64,000 nt of DNA. It comes from Thaumarchaeota archaeon casp-thauma3. GTDB taxonomy: Archaea > Thermoproteota > Nitrososphaeria > Nitrososphaerales > Nitrosopumilaceae. Positions 42,741-51,709 of the stretch are shown here, piece by piece; position 1 is the first letter of the stretch, and every line of letters starts with the position of its first letter. Where the stretch lies: contig LFEY01000017.1 in the NCBI GenBank assembly GCA_001510275.1, positions 1 to 64,000 of the forward strand. Direction: 5' to 3'. Made by a program: the position numbers and the translations under genes. Below the pieces are notes generated by a model. It did no database searches, was not told the DNA's origin, and saw nothing but the letters and a program-made list of their open reading frames with translations.

Positions 42741-44157
42741 GCAAAGCACCCAAACGTGGCATAACTACTTCGACTTGTTCTCGAACTAATTGCGTATAAT
42801 AGTTTATGAGAATATCAACCATAAGTAAAATTCCGATTCCAGAACCAAACACACCAAGAACATCAGATACACCTGCCAAGAGACCCAAAATTGCAGAACC
42901 AATGATGGTAACTGATGGAATATACTTGTTTAGTAATGCTTCAACTGGTTTGTTTGATCTTCTAAATCCAGGAATTTGAACATCAGCATCAAGTAAATTC
43001 TGAGCTGCACTTTTTGGGGATAAACCACCAAGCTCTACCCATAATCTACCAAATACAATTACAATTCCAATCATAAACAGAACATAACCTACTGCACGCA
43101 TAGGATCTAAAACTGCAACATCCAAACCTCGTGGAGGAGTGACGTAATAGATGAGACCACCTATTGGAGAATTAGGACTTGTCGGATCAAATTGTGCTAT
43201 GAAATTCATAAAGAAATTATTGTTCCGCGGGTTAAAATTTGCCCACAGCATTTGGAAGATAAAAATAGCATTTGCAGTTAGTGCAGATGCTAAAATTACA
43301 GGAATGTTAGAGACATACATCAATTTGATAGGATAAACAGCAGAGAACCCTCTGTATTTTGTAGAGACAATAGGAATCTCAATTTTCATTCCCTGTGTAA
43401 ATACGAGTATCAATAATATTCCAGCAGTCAGACACAGTCCAAAGATACTTGGAAGTTGGTTTGCACGGAATAAGATGTGTGAAACATCACCATTTATGAT
43501 AGATTCCCCTATGTACGGAATGATACCAATCATTCCTCCATCACCTGCAGGTAGCGGACTAAACAGACTCCAAAGAATCTGTTGAGCAACACCGGCCATA
43601 ATGAATAAACTAATTCCACTGCCAAGACCCCATCCTTTCTGGATTGTTTCGTCTAAGAACATGATAATTATCGACGCTGCCATCAGCTGGCCAACCATTA
43701 CATACAAAATAGACGGATCAGAAACTCCAGGACCATACACTGCTACACCATATACAATAGATTCAACTACAATTACAATGTAGGTTACCATCTTGGTAGC
43801 TGTCTGAAATATTCCTCGCTCTTCAGGTTTTTTGAAATCAAATTTGAGAATTTCTGAACCTCTCAATAATTGCATCAAAAGTCCAGCTGTAACTATCGGC
43901 CCTATACCTAATTCAACTAGTGTACCTTGTTGTGATGCAAAAATAACTCTAGCAAAGGCTAGAAAATCAAATTCTGGGGCTGTTGCACCAAATAATGGTG
44001 TTTGACCCATTACCATGTAGATTAATAATATTACACCACACCATAACAATCGAGTTGGAAGAGGAATCTTCTTTTTTGGTTTTGGTACTTGAGGAATATA
44101 TGGTTCTACTTTAAAAACAACTTTTCTAATAATTGTGGTTAAACTACCTTCAGCCAT
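42727..44157 (-). CDS. secY: Protein translocase subunit SecY
   Basis: 476 residues from ATG at 44157 (MAEGSLTT). Ten membrane helices. The opening PYIPQVPKPKKKIPLPTRLLW, GPIVTAGLLMQLL (the lateral-gate helix TM2b) and the cytoplasmic loop with a RGFSAVYPIKLMYVSNIPVIL block are clear SecY features. The pore-forming subunit pairs with SecE (55408). Overlaps L15 by 8 bases. Confidence 0.96.
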   Translation of the reverse strand: MAEGSLTTIIRKVVFKVEPYIPQVPKPKKKIPLPTRLLWCGVILLIYMVMGQTPLFGATAPEFDFLAFARVIFASQQGTLVELGIGPIVTAGLLMQLLRGSEILKFDFKKPEERGIFQTATKMVTYIVIVVESIVYGVAVYGPGVSDPSILYVMVGQLMAASIIIMFLDETIQKGWGLGSGISLFIMAGVAQQILWSLFSPLPAGDGGMIGIIPYIGESIINGDVSHILFRANQLPSIFGLCLTAGILLILVFTQGMKIEIPIVSTKYRGFSAVYPIKLMYVSNIPVILASALTANAIFIFQMLWANFNPRNNNFFMNFIAQFDPTSPNSPIGGLIYYVTPPRGLDVAVLDPMRAVGYVLFMIGIVIVFGRLWVELGGLSPKSAAQNLLDADVQIPGFRRSNKPVEALLNKYIPSVTIIGSAILGLLAGVSDVLGVFGSGIGILLMVDILINYYTQLVREQVEVVMPRLGALLGRK

Positions 44158-44575
44158 TAACAGATAACACCTCTCCCCCAATTGCTTTTAATTTCTCTTC
44201 TGCTGATGCTGTAAATTGTTGTACTTTGACGGAATAAGCGTTAGTTAGTTTTCCGCCGCCAAGGAGTTTTTTGTATCCTGCACTTTTGAGGTCTACGATT
44301 TTCTTTCCTCCTTCTTCTTTACCGAACTTTGTGAACAGGTCATCTAGATCTCTGAGACTTGCCCATTTTTTTATAATATTTGGGTGAGGTGTTTTAGGAA
44401 TATCATGGCCATAATGATCTGGGTCTTCTTTTATCATAGTACTTCTATGATGTTTCTTCATACCAGTAACTCCAAGACCACCTTTGTGACCACTTGCACG
44501 GTGTTGACCTACCTGCCCCCATCCCATGTGTCGTCCGCCTCTAAGTCGTCTAGTCTTTCGTAATCTTGTTGCCAT
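44150..44575 (-). CDS. rpl15: Large-subunit ribosomal protein L15 (uL15)
   Basis: 141 residues with RKTRRLRGGRHMGWGQVGQHRASGHKGGLG at the basic N-terminus, the standard archaeal L15 signature, and a C-terminal ferredoxin-like part. The 3' end overlaps the SecY start. Confidence 0.96.
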   Translation of the reverse strand: MATRLRKTRRLRGGRHMGWGQVGQHRASGHKGGLGVTGMKKHHRSTMIKEDPDHYGHDIPKTPHPNIIKKWASLRDLDDLFTKFGKEEGGKKIVDLKSAGYKKLLGGGKLTNAYSVKVQQFTASAEEKLKAIGGEVLSVNG

Positions 44576-44576
44576 G

Positions 44577-45044
44577 TTAAATCATTCTCCTTACAATAGT
44601 ATCAAGTTCTTTATTTTGTCCAAGAATACCTTTCTGTCCATATAGTTTCTTTGTGCTTCTTTTGAATCCGTGTACTGGTGGTGCCAAAGCAAACCAAGGT
44701 TTTAGTGGTTTTAATTTTGATAAAGTTGCTTTGCCTTCAGCCAAAGCTGTAGCCAGTTCATCAGTACTTGCAAACCCGAGTTCTTTTAGATCCTCTGCAG
44801 TTATTTTTTGATAGCCAGATTTTCTTGCTTTTTTCTCAATCAATTCTTTTGCCAAAGAAGCATCTAGTTCAATCCAAGATACATAATGTTGCACTTTTCT
44901 TAACATTCCCAAAGTATTATCTTTAGCAGGTAAAATTGTTGCACGATACTTTTTATCTAATTTTAACAAAGTCATAGTAGTTGTTGCCCAATATGGACAA
45001 TCAGCTTGACCTTTTATTCTAACAACAAGATATGCATTTACCAT
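44577..45044 (-). CDS. rpl30: Large-subunit ribosomal protein L30 (uL30)
   Basis: 155 residues, long archaeal/eukaryotic L30 form. LVVRIKGQADCPYWATTTMTLLKLDKKYRATILPA and PPVHGFKRSTKKLYGQKGILGQN identify it. It sits 1 base from L15. Confidence 0.95.
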   Translation of the reverse strand: MVNAYLVVRIKGQADCPYWATTTMTLLKLDKKYRATILPAKDNTLGMLRKVQHYVSWIELDASLAKELIEKKARKSGYQKITAEDLKELGFASTDELATALAEGKATLSKLKPLKPWFALAPPVHGFKRSTKKLYGQKGILGQNKELDTIVRRMI

Positions 45045-45050
45045 TTTTCA

Positions 45051-45782
45051 TCAACCCTGACTGAATGTCTGTCTAAGACAATCCAATACTGCTTTTGAAG
45101 TTGAATTCATTGTAGGAGTAGAGCCTTTTGCAGTAGTCCATGCATCTTTAAGACCTGCCAATTGCAATAATCGTTTAATTTTACCACCAGCAACCAAACC
45201 TAATCCACGAGGTGCTGGAATAATTTCAATTGTAACACTTCCACCCTTTCCTCTAACCTTGAATGGAACAGAATGTTTTTTATCACATCTACATTCCCAA
45301 CTACCACATCCGAATTTGATTGGACTAACATTTAGAAAAGCTTGACTTGTTGCTTTCTCAATAGCAATTCTCATTTGTTTTGATTTTCCTTGACCAATTC
45401 CCAAGTAACCATTTTCATTTCCAGCTGCAACCATTGCTTTGAATCTAGTTGATTGACCATTTGAAGTCATTTTTTGAATAATCCCTACATCTACAACTTC
45501 ACTTGTTAAATCTGGTAATAATTTTTTAATAATTCCTGCTTCTTGAATTCTTAATCCTGATTCAATTATTTCTTCAATAGACGTAATTTCTCCTGAATTA
45601 ACTTTTTTTCCTAAGGAAGTTTTTGGAACCCAAACCTCTTCTACTGGTTCTCTTCTGGGTCTTCTAGGACGGTCACTACCTTTAACTCCACCAGGTGGAC
45701 CTCGTCCATATACAGGTGCACCTCGTCCTCGTGGACCGCCTGGTTTTCCTTGTGGAGTTTTAGATTGTGCTGCTTGACTCAT
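45051..45782 (-). CDS. rps5: Small-subunit ribosomal protein S5 (uS5)
   Basis: 243 residues. VGIIQKMTSNGQSTRFKAMVAAGNENGYLGIGQGKSKQ and PAPRGLGLVAGGKIKRLLQLAGLKDAWT are typical. The first ~50 residues are a Gly/Pro/Arg-rich extension (GKPGGPRGRGAPVYGRGPPGG), longer than in many archaea and probably disordered. Confidence 0.96.
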   Translation of the reverse strand: MSQAAQSKTPQGKPGGPRGRGAPVYGRGPPGGVKGSDRPRRPRREPVEEVWVPKTSLGKKVNSGEITSIEEIIESGLRIQEAGIIKKLLPDLTSEVVDVGIIQKMTSNGQSTRFKAMVAAGNENGYLGIGQGKSKQMRIAIEKATSQAFLNVSPIKFGCGSWECRCDKKHSVPFKVRGKGGSVTIEIIPAPRGLGLVAGGKIKRLLQLAGLKDAWTTAKGSTPTMNSTSKAVLDCLRQTFSQG

Positions 45783-45784
45783 TT

Positions 45785-46267
45785 CTATTTAACCTCAGTA
45801 TCAATTGTAGATTTTATTTTTGAAACTTCATTTTTAACAGTAAGATGTTCTCCATTTATTCTATCATCAGATGGAAATATGTCTTCACTAGCTGGTACTA
45901 TAAGACCAGCATCAATAACTCCTTTTAGAGCTGCGGCCATTCTTTGTGTGAATCTTCTAGTTCCAGTATAAAGAATAGCATCCTTTGCACCTTTACCAAG
46001 TGCTTTCTTACCTGCCAAGTATCCTGTAAGATACGCTGCAGGTACACTCTTTCTAGAACCCTTCCATCCTTTTTCAAGAAGATATCTAGAATGTGCAGAT
46101 GCAATAACAGTATCACCAGTCATACCAGGCTTTAGAATTTGGACTAGTGTATTTTCATTAGTAATATTTACAGTAATAAAATCATGTTTACCCGTCAACA
46201 TGGTTCCACGCTTTTTATAATTGGTCTTTTCCTCTCTAAGTCTTCTCAATATTTTTGAATATGGCAT
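45785..46267 (-). CDS. rpl18: Large-subunit ribosomal protein L18 (uL18)
   Basis: 160 residues: RRLREEKTNYKKRGTMLTGK, the AYLTGYLAGKKALGKGAKDAILYTG helix-strand and the RMAAALKGVIDAGLIVP segment. It binds 5S rRNA. It is the first gene of this ribosomal run; the L32e and L19e genes that usually precede it in archaea are instead at 53456-54299. Confidence 0.95.
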   Translation of the reverse strand: MPYSKILRRLREEKTNYKKRGTMLTGKHDFITVNITNENTLVQILKPGMTGDTVIASAHSRYLLEKGWKGSRKSVPAAYLTGYLAGKKALGKGAKDAILYTGTRRFTQRMAAALKGVIDAGLIVPASEDIFPSDDRINGEHLTVKNEVSKIKSTIDTEVK

Positions 46268-46303
46268 CTATAGAAACCGAGTTTGAATCTTCTCTTATAT
46301 ACG

Positions 46304-47218
46304 TTAAGCGCGAATGAGCGCAACAAGTAATGCCTTTTGAGTATGAAGACGATTTTCTGCCTCATCCCAAACAACTGACTGAGAACTATCAATTACTGAT
46401 GATGTTACTTCTTGATTCCTTTTGGCAGGAAGACAATGCATGAAGATCGCATTTTTCTTTGCAGTATTCATCAATTTAGAATTGACTTGATATTTCGGAA
46501 GGAATTTTTTGATTCGTTTTGAATCATTATTATGAATAGAAAAATAAGTATCAGTAACAACTACATCAGCATTTTTAGTTGCAACTAATGGATCTGTAGT
46601 TAATTCAATGTTAGTTGATTTCTTTGATTCTTTAACAACGGTTTTGTCAGGTTCAAATCCTTTAGGAGTTGCAATTGACATGTTAACTCCAGATAATGCA
46701 GCACCATAAATCATAGAATTACATACATTATTTCCATCTCCTATCCAAGCAATTTTTAATCCTTTGAGTTTTCCTTTCTTCTCTTTAATTGTCATAAAAT
46801 CTGCCAAAGTTTGACAAGGATGAAAAGAATCAGATAATCCATTTATGACAGGTACACTTGCATGTTCAGATAGTTTGTCTAGTAATTTATGCTCATAAAC
46901 ACGCGCCATTATACAATCAGTGTATCGTGATAGGGTTTTTGCCGTATCCTCGATAGATTCACCTCGTGACAATTGCATATCATTTGATGATAAATTAATT
47001 GCATATCCACCTAATTGATACATTCCAATTTCAAAACTTACACGCGTTCGAGTTGATGGTTTTTGAAAAATCATTGTTAATGTTTTATTTTTCAAAATAG
47101 GTTTGTTTCCACCTTTTTTGAGTTCTTTTTTTAGTTTGATTGAATGATCAATTAATCCTACAAATTCCTTTGGGGTTAATTCCGCTAAAGTGAGTAAATC
47201 TTTTGTTTTGAGTTTCAT
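46304..47218 (-). CDS. argF: Ornithine carbamoyltransferase
   Basis: 304 residues. Carbamoyl-phosphate motif [11 protein letters not shown] (~54), [14 protein letters not shown] with the conserved His/Gln, ornithine loop absent of the aspartate-type signature, and [11 protein letters not shown] (~263) with the Cys typical of OTCase. It condenses carbamoyl phosphate and ornithine to citrulline in arginine synthesis. No neighbouring arginine gene in the window; it is followed on the same strand by the L18-SecY run after ~36 bases and preceded by FtsY. Confidence 0.94.
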   Translation of the reverse strand: MKLKTKDLLTLAELTPKEFVGLIDHSIKLKKELKKGGNKPILKNKTLTMIFQKPSTRTRVSFEIGMYQLGGYAINLSSNDMQLSRGESIEDTAKTLSRYTDCIMARVYEHKLLDKLSEHASVPVINGLSDSFHPCQTLADFMTIKEKKGKLKGLKIAWIGDGNNVCNSMIYGAALSGVNMSIATPKGFEPDKTVVKESKKSTNIELTTDPLVATKNADVVVTDTYFSIHNNDSKRIKKFLPKYQVNSKLMNTAKKNAIFMHCLPAKRNQEVTSSVIDSSQSVVWDEAENRLHTQKALLVALIRA

Positions 47219-47298
47219 TTCCTTTAATGTCCAAACATACCTCGTTTCTTTTTAGATTTTTCCTCTTTATCTTGTTTTTGTATTTTTTCTTCAACAGT

Positions 47299-48468
47299 TT
47301 ATTGACCAGATTCAGGTCGACCACGTTTTATCCATTCACGAATCTTATGTCCTAGTTTGATAGCTTCGTTATCAGTTTCAGGCGGAGGAACTTCAAATTT
47401 TTCTGAATAAGTTGTAATGTCTTCATCACTAATTCCTTCAAACGGATCATCAGAAGATTCTGGTGTTGATTCTGGTTCTGGTTCTTGTTCAGGTGTTGGT
47501 TCAGGTGTTGGTTCAGGTGTTGGTTCAGGTGTTGATTCTATTTTATTTACATCAACATCATCTAATGAGCCAAAAACTGTTTTTAGAAAAGTTTCCTTAT
47601 CAAATGGTTTTAGATCAGCATATTCTTGTCCAACTCCAACATAAAGAACGGGTGTAGAAGTAACTTTCACAATTGATAAAGCAGCACCACCTTTTGCGTC
47701 TGCATCACTTTTTGTCAAAATAGAAGCATCGAATTTTACACGTTCAAAGAATTCACGTGCTTGGTTAACTGTATCATTTCCAGCTAAAGAATCACCCACA
47801 AAAATAGTCATATCAGGATTTACAACTTTAGTAATTTTACCAATTTGTTCCATCAAGTTTAGGCTTGTTTGCATTCTTCCTGCAGTATCAATTAATACAC
47901 AATCTGTTTTGTGAGATTTGGCATACAATACTGCATCTCTAGCAACAGCAGCTGGATCTGAACCATAATTTTGTGCAACAAGTTTTAGATTAAGACGATT
48001 AGTGTGTTCTCGTAATTGTTCAATTGCACCAGCTCTAAAAGTATCTGCTGCTGCAACAACAACAGAATATTTTGCTTGTTGTAACATATATGCAATTTTA
48101 GCTAATGAAGTAGTTTTTCCAGTTCCATTAATTCCAACAAATAAAATCAAAAAAGGTTGTGAATTATTCTTTTTTTCATTAATTTTTTCAAATAGATCAA
48201 TTTTTCCTGCAGCATCAAATAATGCAGAGATATTTGAAATCAAACTATCTTTAACAAATTTTTCAATTTGATGTTTATCAATTTTTGAACCAATTAGTTT
48301 TTCTTTCAAGTCAGATTTGATTTCATCAATTACTTCAATAGCTACATCTGATTCTAAAAGAGAAATTTCTAATTCAGAAAGTATACCTTCAATATCTTTT
48401 TCATGGAGTTCCTTTTCACCAAGACTTTTCGCTGCATTAGAAAATGCATTACGAAGATTATCAAACAT
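47299..48468 (-). CDS. ftsY: Signal recognition particle receptor FtsY
   Basis: 389 residues. The NG GTPase covers ~1-295: a helical N domain (DIEGILSELEISLLESDVAIEVI), P-loop VGINGTGKTTSLAKIAYML, DTFRAGAIEQL, LIDTAGRMQ, TKSDADAKGGAALSI and VGVGQEYADLKPFD. No acidic A domain precedes it. A C-terminal extension follows instead: four TPEP repeats (~303-320), an acidic stretch and a basic KLGHKIREWIKRGRP. The stop TAA (47299) is followed in frame by 24 more coding-like codons ending RGMFGH (stop 47224), perhaps part of the ancestral protein. Docks SRP-ribosomes on the translocon; its gene is 4 bases from pfdA. Confidence 0.94.
   Translation of the reverse strand: MFDNLRNAFSNAAKSLGEKELHEKDIEGILSELEISLLESDVAIEVIDEIKSDLKEKLIGSKIDKHQIEKFVKDSLISNISALFDAAGKIDLFEKINEKKNNSQPFLILFVGINGTGKTTSLAKIAYMLQQAKYSVVVAAADTFRAGAIEQLREHTNRLNLKLVAQNYGSDPAAVARDAVLYAKSHKTDCVLIDTAGRMQTSLNLMEQIGKITKVVNPDMTIFVGDSLAGNDTVNQAREFFERVKFDASILTKSDADAKGGAALSIVKVTSTPVLYVGVGQEYADLKPFDKETFLKTVFGSLDDVDVNKIESTPEPTPEPTPEPTPEQEPEPESTPESSDDPFEGISDEDITTYSEKFEVPPPETDNEAIKLGHKIREWIKRGRPESGQ
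47489..47536. repeat. Four 12-bp tandem repeats inside ftsY
   Basis: TCAGGTGTTGGT is repeated four times (last unit ends GAT), encoding the PTPE/EPTP repeats in the FtsY C-terminal extension. It is a coding microsatellite prone to length change by slippage, in phase (12 bp = 4 codons). Confidence 0.85.
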
Positions 48469-48472
48469 GTTT

Positions 48473-48898
48473 TTATCCTGAATTTGGTTGTGGTTCTGCT
48501 TGCATTAATTGATTAATTTGGTCTCTTCCTTGCTCTAATCGTGCTGCTGCATCTTGTTTTTTTGCAGAGGTATCTTGTAAAGCAATCTCAATATCTTTAA
48601 TCCGTGCTTCAAGATAGTTTATAGCTGAAGTGAAATCTTTTTCCACAGCAATTCCTGCTCCAATATTCAAAATAATCTTGTTATTGGGTGAAATTTTTGT
48701 TGGGACATATGTTCCCATTCCAATTGGGACAAGAGTTTCTGATTCAGGTTTTTCATTAAGAGATTTAATGGATTCGACTGCAGCAATTGCCTCTCTTAAA
48801 ACATTTAGAAATGTTCCTTCTCTTTGAGATAAATCAGAAAAATATGTTTCAAGCATTTGTATTTGCTGCATTAATTGCTGTGCCTGTTCTTCACTCAT
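48473..48898 (-). CDS. pfdA: Prefoldin alpha subunit
   Basis: 141 residues: N- and C-terminal coiled-coil helices (MSEEQAQQLMQQIQMLETYF ... SAINYLEARIKDIEIALQ) with two beta hairpins in between (LVPIGMGTYVPTKI and IILNIGAGIAVEKDF), the prefoldin alpha plan. Two copies combine with four beta subunits (17161). Stop lies 4 bases from the ftsY start; both probably share a transcript. Confidence 0.9.
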   Translation of the reverse strand: MSEEQAQQLMQQIQMLETYFSDLSQREGTFLNVLREAIAAVESIKSLNEKPESETLVPIGMGTYVPTKISPNNKIILNIGAGIAVEKDFTSAINYLEARIKDIEIALQDTSAKKQDAAARLEQGRDQINQLMQAEPQPNSG

Positions 48899-48984
48899 TT
48901 ACAACAAACCTTGCTCAGATGGTTATAAATTCATTCATAGGATATAGCTAATAATTGATAAATAAAAAAATAAAGATAAGAATT

Positions 48985-49605
48985 TTATTTTGCTTTTGAG
49001 AATCTATCTTCTACTTCATCCCAGTTAACTACATTCCACCATGCTGCAATATAGTCTGGTCTTTTGTTTTGATAGTTGAGATAGTATGCATGTTCCCAAA
49101 CATCACAGCCCAATAATGGTACTAATCCTTCAGTTCTTGGACTAGTTTGATTTGGCATTGATTTGTATTCAACTTTAGATGATGAAGGATTGTATACTAA
49201 CCATCCCCAACCACTACCTTGAATCACTGCTGTAGTAGATGAAAATTTCTCTTTAAAGTCAGAGAAGCCTCCAAAAGAATCGTTAATTGCATCAGCAATA
49301 GATCCTCCAGGTTCTCCACCTCCATTTGATTTCATGTTATTCCAAAATAACCTGTGATTATCATAACCACCACCATTAAAATTAACTGCGCCTCTTTTGT
49401 CTTCTGGGACTGAGTTGATATCAGATAAGATATCGATGATATCTTTTTTTTGAATTTCAGCTGGACATGTTTCAAGAGCTGCATTTAGTTTGTCAGTGTA
49501 TGCTTGATGATGTTTTGTGTGATGAATCTCCATTGTTTTTGCATCAATGTGAGGTTCCAATGCATCATAAGCATATGGCATTTCAGGAAGTGTGTATTTT
49601 CCCAT
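48985..49605 (-). CDS. sod: Fe/Mn superoxide dismutase
   Basis: 206 residues. Metal ligands: His in EIHHTKHHQAY (~28), His in GGGYDNHRLFW (~83), and Asp/His in LGCDVWEHAYYLNY (~168-172). GGSIADAINDSFGGF and GSGWGWLVYN are family regions. It detoxifies superoxide in the cytosol. Fe or Mn preference cannot be read reliably. Divergent from the subtilase with ~80 bases between. Confidence 0.95.
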   Translation of the reverse strand: MGKYTLPEMPYAYDALEPHIDAKTMEIHHTKHHQAYTDKLNAALETCPAEIQKKDIIDILSDINSVPEDKRGAVNFNGGGYDNHRLFWNNMKSNGGGEPGGSIADAINDSFGGFSDFKEKFSSTTAVIQGSGWGWLVYNPSSSKVEYKSMPNQTSPRTEGLVPLLGCDVWEHAYYLNYQNKRPDYIAAWWNVVNWDEVEDRFSKAK

Positions 49606-49683
49606 GGTTAGCTTTGAATTTTTATTCCATTTATTGGTTTACTAAACAATTCATTTTTACTTGTTAAAATAATTAGAAAATTT

Positions 49684-51708
49684 GTGAAATTCTTAGTTTT
49701 TTCTTTAATGGTAGTATTTTTGATGGGTTTTATTTTGTCTCAATCTCTGCTATCTGAAAATGAAATTCAGACATATTTAGAGAGAAGTGTCCCATTTATT
49801 GGAACAGAAATTCTAAGAATTGATGGAATTGATGGAACTGGAATTATAGTTGCAGTGATTGATACAGGAGTTGACTTTAATCATCCAGATCTATTTGGAT
49901 GGGGACCTGATGGAAAAGTAGTTGGAGGATACAACTTCATACAAGAAAATGAGCTGCCTATGGATACAAATGGTCATGGTACTCAGGTTGCTGGAGTAAT
50001 TGCAGCTGATGGTAAAGCAGTTGGAGTAGCACCTAAGGCAAAAATTCTTGCATACAAAGTTTCAGAAGATGGAGAAGGAGTATCATCAGAATTAATCATT
50101 AGAGCCATTGAAAAGGCAATTGAAGATGGAGCAGATATCATCAATATCAGTTTAGGAGTAAACAAAACAAATAGCAAAATTGACCGTGCAGTAAATCTTG
50201 CATTAGAAAAAGAAATTTTTGTAGTAACTGCTGCTGGAAATGACGGTCCTGGATTCAAAACAATTGGTAGTCCAGGTAGAAATTTTGGATCTGTTACAGT
50301 AGGTGCAACATACAATAATCTTACATCAAGTTTAGTTGCAACATTAGAAGTAGATGAAAAACCATATACGGTAATTCCAATGGTAGGTTCTACAAAACTA
50401 GATGAGCCAATTATAGGAAAAATAATTTTTGGAGGTTATGGGAAAATTGAAGACCTAAAAGAAATTGATGTAAAAAATGCAATATTAATTGTTGAAAGAG
50501 GAAGTGATGTAGAAGGAGAATTATTTTATTTTTCTATAAAGGAAAAAAATGCTGCTAATGCAGGAGCAAAAGCAATGATTGTGTACAATAATGAACCAGG
50601 AATTTTTTTGGGTGAATTAATTCATGAATTTGTAGAACTCGGATACAAACCACAAATTCCAGTTGTATCCATTGATAGAAAAGAAGGCCTTGAAATCAAA
50701 GAATCAATAAAAAATGGTAATGTAGCAAATATGCATTTATTTTACAATCCAGATTTTGTAACACATTTTAGTTCTAGAGGGCCAGTATCTCCATTTTACA
50801 TAAAACCAGAAATTGTAGCACCTGGTGCATACATCAATTCCACACAAAACAATGCAGGATACAATTTTACAAGTGGAACAAGTTATGCCGCACCACACGT
50901 TGCTGGAGCAGCAGCATTATTACTTCAAAAAAATCCAGAGATACACCATCATGAAATAAAATCGCTATTACTAACTACAGTTGAGCCTGTTTCAGATGCC
51001 TATGGACAAGAATTTTCAGTACATGAATCAGGTTCTGGAAGATTAGACATTGGAAATGCTTATGTGGCAAAATTAATCATCATGCCACCAAATTTTGTAG
51101 TTAGTATATCATCAGATGATCTAATTGCTGAAAAACAATTTGAATTAAAATTGATGGAAGGTACATTAGATAATTTGGAGGTTAAATTTGAAGGACAAGA
51201 ATTCATAAAATTTACACATATTCTTGAAGGCAATAATTTACAAATTAAAATGAATATGACTGAAGAAAACTTTGGGGATCATGAAGGAAAAATGATTGTC
51301 AACCACGATGATACTCGATATGTAATTCCATTTTTAGTACATTATACACCAGGTTCAATTTCTGTAAATCAACAAGATCAAAAACTTTTCTTTGAGATTT
51401 ATCATCCAGAAGAATGGGAATTTGCAAAAATTTCAGTGACAAATAGTAAAGATGGTAAAACAGACACTACAACTGCAATACCAAACAAAAAGGCATCAAT
51501 AGAAATCTATGAAAATGCAGAATACTGGATTGATGCAAAAATTAGAGTTAATGGAAATACAACAAATGCATTTAACACAATTGAAATTAGTTCACTGTCA
51601 GAAAATTCTCATAAATTAGAAATCATGGACATTCCAGAAAAACAGATTGGAATAATTGCAGCAATTGTATTAGTAATAGGTATTTTTGGACTAGTTAAAA
51701 GAAAATAA
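49684..51708 (+). CDS. Secreted, membrane-anchored subtilisin-like protease (S8)
   Basis: 674 residues, GTG start. Signal peptide at ~1-20, then the catalytic Asp in VAVIDTG (60), His in NGHGTQVAGVI (98) and Ser in FTSGTSYAAPHVAGAAALL (400). A PA-like insertion (~290-350, NAGAKAMIVYNN) separates His and Ser. Residues ~460-640 are beta-sandwich modules, and a final helix (IGIIAAIVLVIGIFGLV) with basic KRK end anchors it to the membrane, domain outward. It probably degrades extracellular protein or processes surface proteins. Appears monocistronic, with its stop abutting the convergent pckA stop. Confidence 0.93.
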   Translation: MKFLVFSLMVVFLMGFILSQSLLSENEIQTYLERSVPFIGTEILRIDGIDGTGIIVAVIDTGVDFNHPDLFGWGPDGKVVGGYNFIQENELPMDTNGHGTQVAGVIAADGKAVGVAPKAKILAYKVSEDGEGVSSELIIRAIEKAIEDGADIINISLGVNKTNSKIDRAVNLALEKEIFVVTAAGNDGPGFKTIGSPGRNFGSVTVGATYNNLTSSLVATLEVDEKPYTVIPMVGSTKLDEPIIGKIIFGGYGKIEDLKEIDVKNAILIVERGSDVEGELFYFSIKEKNAANAGAKAMIVYNNEPGIFLGELIHEFVELGYKPQIPVVSIDRKEGLEIKESIKNGNVANMHLFYNPDFVTHFSSRGPVSPFYIKPEIVAPGAYINSTQNNAGYNFTSGTSYAAPHVAGAAALLLQKNPEIHHHEIKSLLLTTVEPVSDAYGQEFSVHESGSGRLDIGNAYVAKLIIMPPNFVVSISSDDLIAEKQFELKLMEGTLDNLEVKFEGQEFIKFTHILEGNNLQIKMNMTEENFGDHEGKMIVNHDDTRYVIPFLVHYTPGSISVNQQDQKLFFEIYHPEEWEFAKISVTNSKDGKTDTTTAIPNKKASIEIYENAEYWIDAKIRVNGNTTNAFNTIEISSLSENSHKLEIMDIPEKQIGIIAAIVLVIGIFGLVKRK

Positions 51709-51709
51709 T

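Noticed and set aside
47417-47657. Plus-strand frames rich in Ser/Gly/Val over ftsY
   Set aside because: They are shadows of the PTPE-encoding repeat; the FtsY frame is the real one.
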